From Halorussus litoreus (GTDB lineage: Archaea > Halobacteriota > Halobacteria > Halobacteriales > Haladaptataceae), in assembly GCF_003382685.1 (NCBI RefSeq), contig NZ_QLVG01000057.1, positions 1 through 36,444 of the forward strand: 36,444 bases of DNA, read 5' to 3'. The number at the start of each line of letters is the position of its first letter. The stretch's first letter is position 1. This document shows positions 31,659 through 36,444 of this stretch, piece by piece. The notes under the pieces are model-generated. The model had not been told where the DNA came from and made no database searches. It was given only the letters and a program-made list of their open reading frames with translations. The position numbers were made by a program, and so were the translations under genes.

Positions 31659-31991
31659 TGCGGAAATCGCCGGAAGGAATGGAGGAAATTGACCCTTCCG
31701 AACGGCACGTCAGGCGCTCGAACGCTCGAAAACGGTCCTCTCCGCCGAAAGCTAAAACGCGTCTTTGAGCTTACGGGAGCTATTTGATACGCCGGAGTGT
31801 ACGAAGAGGTGTACCGCCCCGCTTCGGCCCTCCCCTGTCGGTCGACCTGCCTCGCATCAGTCTCGACCCGAAGCCCCGCACCACACCTCCGAATCGGCCT
31901 CCCACGGCCTCGCATCGGGGCGGCACACCATGTCGGATTCTCCGCGGTAGTTCTCACACGCCTCGCCAGTGTCGTCCGTCGTCCGGGATGG
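31659..31991. other. 333-bp convergent gap with a possible structured RNA
   Basis: No gene is convincing. On the plus strand a TATA-like TATTTGATAC is at 31781-31790. It is followed, 18-27 nt on, by GGTGTACCGCCCCG (31808-31821), which pairs with CGGGGCGGCACACC (31916-31929) in 13 of 14 positions. A second pair GCTTCGG (31821-31827) with CCGAAGC (31868-31874) lies inside. See the ncRNA feature. Confidence 0.6.
31808..31929 (+). ncRNA. Candidate structured small RNA
   Basis: The 122-nt segment could close with a 14-bp stem (13 of 14 paired, one A-C mismatch) and contains a second 7-bp stem. A TATA-like element starts 27 nt upstream, so transcription would begin about at the first base of the stem. 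The sequence does not match 5S, SRP or RNase P RNA patterns. Strand and existence of a transcript are inferred from these two signals only. Confidence 0.3.
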
Positions 31992-32516
31992 TTACTTGAC
32001 GACGAACTCCTCCAGCACCGACCCGTCGCGGTGGCGTATCTCGCCCGCGAGCCTCGCGTCGGAATCCCCATCGTCTTCGGTCGGACGGAGCTCCGCGTGG
32101 GTGGGGACGCCCCCGCGAGGGTCGGCGTGACTGCCGGGGTTGAGCAGGAGGACGTCTTCGCCCTGCGAGACCGCGTGGCGGTGCGAGTGGCCGAACACCA
32201 CCACGTCGGCGGCCTCCTGACGGCCGAGCAACGATAGGCCGGTCGCGCCACGGTCGTCGCCGTGGGTCAGGACGAACCGGGCGCCCGCGACCTCGACCGT
32301 TCGCTCTGGCGGCAGTCGATTCTGGACCTCGGGCGTCGCGTTGTTGCCGTGGACGGCGTACAGCCGGTCGCTGACCGACTGGAACGCGTCGAGCGCGTCC
32401 CCGGTGGTGAAGTCCCCGGCGTGGACGACGACCGATGCTTCCTCGACGGCCTCGCGTGTGCGACCCGCGAGTTCGTGGCCGGACGTGCTGTGGGTGTCCG
32501 AGAGGACGGTTATCAC
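31992..32516 (-). CDS. MJ0936-type metallophosphoesterase (YfcE family)
   Basis: A 174-residue calcineurin-like phosphoesterase. The metal ligands are all visible: D7 and H9 (SDTH), D35 (HAGD), N58 (GNN), H85 (THGD), H110 and H112 (GHSH). The MJ0936/YfcE group hydrolyses phosphodiesters in vitro; the natural substrate is not known. The start is GTG at 32514-32516 (VITVLSD); upstream in-frame codons belong to the intergenic gap. It is divergent from the cation transporter. Confidence 0.9.
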   Translation of the reverse strand: MITVLSDTHSTSGHELAGRTREAVEEASVVVHAGDFTTGDALDAFQSVSDRLYAVHGNNATPEVQNRLPPERTVEVAGARFVLTHGDDRGATGLSLLGRQEAADVVVFGHSHRHAVSQGEDVLLLNPGSHADPRGGVPTHAELRPTEDDGDSDARLAGEIRHRDGSVLEEFVVK

Positions 32517-32672
32517 GTCTTCGAGTACGCGGGGCCGGATACTGAGCGTTTTCCTCTCGGCGTGGGCCGGGACCTCGACTCCGCGGAACCCAGCGTCCTC
32601 GTCCTCGCAAACCAGCGTCCGCGCGGCCGTCTGCAACCACTTTCTTGTTCGGCGGGAGAGAATGGCGAGGTA

Positions 32673-33647
32673 ATGGCGGAAAGCAAGTCTGTCGTGATTG
32701 CCGCGCTCATCGCGAACGGTGCGATAGCGATCCTGAAGTTCGCCGGGTTCCTGCTGACCGGGAGCGCGGCGATGCTGTCGGAGACGTACCACTCCATCTC
32801 GGACACGGGCAATCAGGTGTTCCTGCTCATCGGCATCCGGTACAGCAACCGGGACGCCAGTCGGGGGCACCCCTTCGGCTATGGAAAGGCCGAGTTCTTC
32901 TACAGCTTCCTCGTGAGCGTCCTGCTGTTCGGCATCGCGGGCTGGGAGAGCGCAAAGCACGGCTACGACGCGATAATGCACCCCGGCCACGCCGGCGGTG
33001 GCAACCCCGCCACGCTGTTGGGCTACACGTTCCCCTCCGTCTGGGTCAACTACGCCGTGCTTCTCGGGGCCATCGCGTTCGAGGCCTACGCCCTGAAGAA
33101 GGCCTACGCCGGGATGCAGGCCGATATCGAGCAGCACGACTGGAGCGGGCTCCGTGAAGCGTTCCAGAAGACGAGCAACGTGACGACCCTGACTGCGTTC
33201 ACCGAAGACACCATCGCGATGACGGGCGCGGGCATCGCGCTGTTCGGGGTGTACCTCGAACAGGTCACGGGCAACTACATCTACGACGCCGTCTCCGCGC
33301 TGCTCATCGGCATCATGCTGATGGGCTTCGCAATCGCGCTAGCGTGGGAGAACAAGCGCCTCCTCATCGGCGAGAGCCTCCCGAAGGACGAAGAGCGCGA
33401 GATCCGAGACATAATCGAAGGCTGGGACGGCGTCAGCAGGATCGTCGGCTTGCGAACGGTCTACTTCGGCCCGGAGGACGTGCTTCTGACCGCAGACGTG
33501 GCGTTCGACGACGGCCTCGACACCGCCGAGATGGACGAGCGGATCACCGCCATCGAGGACGCCGTAAAGGAGGCGAATTCGAGCGTGAACAAGGTGTACG
33601 TCGAACCAGAGACGCGGCGAGCGAGCAGGCGGGAGGCGACGGAGTAG
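32673..33647 (+). CDS. Cation diffusion facilitator, SLC30A9-like
   Basis: A 324-residue cation diffusion facilitator. TM2 holds the metal pair H40-x3-D44 (ETYHSISDTGNQ); the later FTEDTIAMTGAG helix carries E and D rather than a second HxxxD, as in the SLC30A9 (ZnT9) subgroup. The cytoplasmic tail begins about 245 (GESLPKDEEREIRDII) and carries VGLRTVYFGPEDVLLTADVAF, as in family members. It would export Zn2+, Mn2+ or a similar ion against protons. Its stop is immediately followed by the stop of the convergent HTH gene. Confidence 0.9.
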   Translation: MAESKSVVIAALIANGAIAILKFAGFLLTGSAAMLSETYHSISDTGNQVFLLIGIRYSNRDASRGHPFGYGKAEFFYSFLVSVLLFGIAGWESAKHGYDAIMHPGHAGGGNPATLLGYTFPSVWVNYAVLLGAIAFEAYALKKAYAGMQADIEQHDWSGLREAFQKTSNVTTLTAFTEDTIAMTGAGIALFGVYLEQVTGNYIYDAVSALLIGIMLMGFAIALAWENKRLLIGESLPKDEEREIRDIIEGWDGVSRIVGLRTVYFGPEDVLLTADVAFDDGLDTAEMDERITAIEDAVKEANSSVNKVYVEPETRRASRREATE

Positions 33648-33968
33648 CTACTGCTCGTCCATCTCGAAGAGCCGATTCAGCGTCACGCCCTCCAGCCGAA
33701 CGAGTTCCGCCGCGACTTCGCTGTCCTCGTTGAGTTGGTACATCGGGCTTCCGCCAACGTCGCGGGTGTGCTCGATGACACCGAGTTCCCGCAACTCGTC
33801 GAGGTGGTCGTACACCGTACTTCTGGCGACACCCGCGAGCTTGGCGACGTAGCTCACGTTCAGGTCGCGTCCGCGCTCGCTCACGAACGCGGCGAGGATT
33901 TTGGTCCGTGCTGGCTGGCCGAAAAGGGCCATGAAGGGGCTATCTTCGGCGTAGGCGTTCGTGGCCAC
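33648..33968 (-). CDS. Winged-helix transcriptional regulator
   Basis: A 106-residue regulator. MALFGQPARTKILAAFVSERGRDLNVSYVAKLAGVARSTVYDHLDELRELGVIEHTRDVGGSPMYQLN is a MarR/ArsR-like winged helix, with a short C-terminal dimerisation helix. It has no ligand domain, so it may rely on a small dimer interface. The start is GTG at 33966-33968. It is convergent with the cation transporter (stops abut) and divergent from the XPD helicase, so either could be its target. Confidence 0.85.
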   Translation of the reverse strand: MATNAYAEDSPFMALFGQPARTKILAAFVSERGRDLNVSYVAKLAGVARSTVYDHLDELRELGVIEHTRDVGGSPMYQLNEDSEVAAELVRLEGVTLNRLFEMDEQ

Positions 33969-34036
33969 GAACGGTTCGTCAGGGCACGTTAGGAAGTGCT
34001 TTCTGCTAATCCGACACTTCCACTCCAGAGCGAGAG

Positions 34037-34042
34037 TTTAAA
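34037..34042 (+). promoter_or_regulatory. TATA box for the XPD-family helicase
   Basis: TTTAAA within GAGTTTAAACCCG is 25-30 nt before the GTG at 34067. Confidence 0.55.
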
Positions 34043-34066
34043 CCCGAAGCCGAGCAAACCCCTGCC

Positions 34067-36313
34067 GTGGCAGAGACGAACGGCTACACGCGTTTTTTCC
34101 CCTACGAGGAGCCGTACAACAACCAGCGCGAGGCGATGGACCGTATCTACAACGCCTTCGCGCGGGGCCAAGACGTGCTCTTCGAGGGGGCCTGCGGCAC
34201 GGGCAAGACGCTGTCGTCGCTCGTGCCCGCGCTGGAGTACGCCCGCGAGGAGGACAAGACGGTCGTCATCACGACCAACGTCCACCAGCAGATGCGCCAG
34301 TTCGTCGCAGAGGCGCGAGCCATCACGAAGGAAGAGCCGATCCGCGCGGCCGTCTTCCGGGGGAAGGGGTCGATGTGCCACATCGACGTGGGGTTCGAGG
34401 AGTGTCAGGTACTCCGGGACAACACCTACGAGGTCGTCGACGCTGAGCGCGACAAAGCGGAACTGGAGGAGCGCCAGCGGGAGCTACTGGAGCAGGCCCA
34501 GGACGGCGACGAACAGGCCGCCGACGCCCGCAGCACCGTGATGGACGAACTGGAGGTCGTCGAGGAGCGTGTCGAGGGGCTCGACGAGCAGAACACCTGC
34601 GAGTACTACTACAACAACCTCGTCGGCGACAACGACGACTTTTACTCGTGGCTGTACGACGACGTGCGCACGCCCGACGACATCTACGAGTACGCCGAGC
34701 AACAGCAGCTCTGCGGGTACGAGCTTCTGAAGGACGGGATGGAGGGCGTCGATCTGGTGGTGTGTAACTACCACCATCTGCTCGACCCGATGATCCGCGA
34801 ACAGTTCTTCCGGTGGCTCGGTCGCGAACCCGAGGACGTGATCACCATCTTCGACGAGGCCCACAACGTCGAGGACACCGCCCGCGAGCACGCCACCCGC
34901 ACCCTGACCGAGAACACGCTCGACTCCGCGCTCGACGAGCTACAGGACAGCGACGACGCCCGGAGCGAGCCCGCGTTCAACGTCATCGCGGCGTTCCGGC
35001 GTGCGCTCGAATCGACCTACGAGGAGAGTTTCGGGGTCGGGAGCGAGGCGCGACGCGCCTCGGCCAGTTCGAGCGGGCAACGGCCGCGAGTCGACCGCGA
35101 GGCGGTCGGCGACAACTGGGAGGACGTGTCGATCACCAACGAGGGCAGGCGAGACGACCTCACGCTCGCGTTCCTCCAAGAGTACACCGGGAAGGGCATC
35201 GACACCGAACTCGATCTGGCGGTCCACCTCGGCCGCGAACTCGACGAGGAGTACGAGGAGGCGTACAAGAACGGCGAGACGACCACGCGCGAGGAGTGTC
35301 AGACCCTCCAGGCCGCGACGTTCGTCCAGGATTTCATGGACGAGAGCACGGAACTCGGCCAGTACCCCGTGGTGTCGGTCCGGCGCGACGAGGCCACCGA
35401 CGAGGTGTACGGCCGGGCCGAACTGTACACCTGCATCCCGCGGGAGGTGACCGAGGAGTTGTTCTCGGAGGTGTACGCCACGGTGCTGATGAGCGCGACG
35501 CTCCGACCCTTCGACGTCATCGGCGACGTGCTCGGGCTCGAAGAGCCGGTCGAGTTGGCGTACGGCCTCCAGTTCCCCGAGGGGAACCGCCGGACGTTCG
35601 CGGTCGAGTCGCCCGCCCTGTTCGCCAGCGAGCGCGACGACCCCGAGACCCAGGAGACCATCGCGGGCGTGCTCCGGGACGCGGTGGAGTTCACCGCGGG
35701 CAACACGCTTCTCTTTTTCCCGAGCTACGCCGAGGCCGAGCGCTACTACGACCGACTCGAACGCGAGACCGGTCCCGGCGGCCTCGACGCCAACCTCTAC
35801 CGTGACGAGCCGGGCATCTCGGTCGAGGAGCGCCGCCAGCAGTTCGTGGCCGACGAGAACGCCGCGATGTTCACCTCGCTGTGGGCCACGCTGGCCGAGG
35901 GCGTCAGCTTCGACGGCGACGACGCCCGGACGGTGGTCGTGGTCGGGGTGCCCTACCCGCACCTCGACGACCGGATGGACGCGGTCCAGGACGCCTACGA
36001 CCGGGCGTTCGCCGACCGGTCCGGACGCGACTCGGGCTGGGAGTACGCCGTCGAGATCCCGACCATCCGGAAGACCAGACAGGCGCTCGGCCGTGTCATC
36101 CGCTCGCCCGAGGACTTCGGCGTCCGCGTGCTGGTGGACAAGCGCTACACGGCGGCGGGCGAACGCGAGATGGGCAAGTACAGCGTCCGCGAGACGTTCC
36201 CCGTCGAGGAGCGCGACGAGATGCTGGACATCGCGCCCGAGAAGCTGAAGTTCGCCATGCTGAACTTCTTCACCGACAACGACGCGTGGACGGGCGACCC
36301 GCCGACGCCGTGA
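34067..36313 (+). CDS. XPD/Rad3-family Fe-S DNA helicase
   Basis: A 748-residue superfamily 2 helicase. The N-terminal motor has Walker A GACGTGKT (41-48) and the DEAH box at 263-266 (IFDEAHNVED). Four cysteines, C104 (GSMCH), C113 (EECQ), C178 (QNTCEY) and C216 (QQLCGY), match the 4Fe-4S cluster of XPD/FancJ-type helicases. Motif VI is seen in QALGRVIRSPEDFGVRVLVDKRY near 680. A low-complexity loop GVGSEARRASASSSGQRPR (about 322-340) is an addition. It unwinds DNA 5'-3' and probably acts in repair or replication. GTG start, leaderless with a TATA box at 34037. Confidence 0.93.
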   Translation: MAETNGYTRFFPYEEPYNNQREAMDRIYNAFARGQDVLFEGACGTGKTLSSLVPALEYAREEDKTVVITTNVHQQMRQFVAEARAITKEEPIRAAVFRGKGSMCHIDVGFEECQVLRDNTYEVVDAERDKAELEERQRELLEQAQDGDEQAADARSTVMDELEVVEERVEGLDEQNTCEYYYNNLVGDNDDFYSWLYDDVRTPDDIYEYAEQQQLCGYELLKDGMEGVDLVVCNYHHLLDPMIREQFFRWLGREPEDVITIFDEAHNVEDTAREHATRTLTENTLDSALDELQDSDDARSEPAFNVIAAFRRALESTYEESFGVGSEARRASASSSGQRPRVDREAVGDNWEDVSITNEGRRDDLTLAFLQEYTGKGIDTELDLAVHLGRELDEEYEEAYKNGETTTREECQTLQAATFVQDFMDESTELGQYPVVSVRRDEATDEVYGRAELYTCIPREVTEELFSEVYATVLMSATLRPFDVIGDVLGLEEPVELAYGLQFPEGNRRTFAVESPALFASERDDPETQETIAGVLRDAVEFTAGNTLLFFPSYAEAERYYDRLERETGPGGLDANLYRDEPGISVEERRQQFVADENAAMFTSLWATLAEGVSFDGDDARTVVVVGVPYPHLDDRMDAVQDAYDRAFADRSGRDSGWEYAVEIPTIRKTRQALGRVIRSPEDFGVRVLVDKRYTAAGEREMGKYSVRETFPVEERDEMLDIAPEKLKFAMLNFFTDNDAWTGDPPTP

Positions 36314-36444
36314 CGATTCCCAGACAACTCGGTGACACCCCGACGAGTCTCCGACACCGTGACGACCTGCCGACGCGCCAAATACTCACTGACACCCCAC
36401 GTGGTCGAGTGCGCGCCCGGCGGCGCGGTCCGGACCGCCCCGCC
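36314..36444. other. 131-bp end of window, no gene seen
   Basis: The window ends in a gap downstream of the helicase; no coding sequence, promoter motif or hairpin stands out. Confidence 0.6.

Noticed and set aside
31863-31991. A minus-strand frame following the phosphodiesterase stop, with several Cys and Trp
   Set aside because: There is no start codon in frame after the stop until an internal ATG that would leave only 24 residues, and the cysteines do not form CxxC pairs.

Overview
This window comes from a haloarchaeon (class Halobacteria). The base composition is about 65-70% G+C, the proteins are strongly acidic, and many genes appear to give leaderless transcripts: a TATA-like element lies about 25-30 nt before an ATG or GTG with no room for a leader. 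Several genes are archaeal markers: RadA, SRP54/Ffh with FtsY, eL31, eL39, eL20 (LX/L18a), aIF6, archaeal prefoldin alpha, NMD3, XPD-type helicase, SufU/SufS and a tRNA with a bulge-helix-bulge intron. It is ordinary chromosomal core sequence with a few accessory insertions.

Layout. 1-2.45 kb (minus): small membrane protein, Taw2-like tRNA wyosine enzyme and NMD3, the last two overlapping by ATGA. 2.5-3.4 kb: a lower-GC secreted or membrane protein with a damaged start, an AT-rich gap and a perfect 38-bp palindrome. 3.4-4.7 kb (minus): class III aminotransferase. 4.9-8.75 kb (plus): HtpX protease with PspAB, RadA, and an AI-2E family transporter. 8.9-9.9 kb (minus): alpha/beta hydrolase. 10.35-11.68 kb (plus): kynureninase, sharing a CTAG with the convergent MgtE-half pair (11.68-12.84 kb, minus). 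12.97-17.84 kb (minus, except one small plus-strand membrane gene): Ffh, then the conserved operon eL39-eL31-aIF6-eL20-PfdA-FtsY, which joins ribosome assembly, co-translational folding and membrane targeting.

17.9-19.8 kb: ThpR RNA phosphodiesterase (minus), divergent from a TPR protein and a DUF424 protein (plus) joined by an unusual relay of overlapping ATGA junctions. 19.9-22.45 kb (minus): an ABC exporter. 22.7-25.6 kb (plus): SufS, an HD-domain hydrolase, a four-helix membrane protein and SufU; SufS and SufU are partners in Fe-S or sulfur transfer. 25.9-26.9 kb (minus): the UPF0200/UPF0201 pair. 27.0-27.7 kb: a GC-rich hairpin-bearing intergenic island, an intron-containing tRNA-Arg(UCU), and a second partial copy of the tRNA 3' end 123 bp downstream, which looks like an integration scar. 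27.8-28.1 kb: two tiny genes. 28.4-31.7 kb: M29 aminopeptidase, threonine aldolase, a 44-residue membrane peptide and a membrane-anchored HTH regulator. 31.7-32.0 kb: a convergent gap that may hold a structured RNA. 32.0-36.3 kb: MJ0936-type phosphodiesterase, SLC30A9-like cation transporter, a winged-helix regulator and an XPD-family helicase.

No CRISPR array, insertion sequence, defence island or complete mobile element is visible. The most unusual signals are the 23-bp ATGA relay, the tRNA-Arg att-like duplication, the codon-3 stop in the secreted protein gene, and the folded intergenic segment near 31.8 kb. Product calls rest on motifs read by eye, with no database search.
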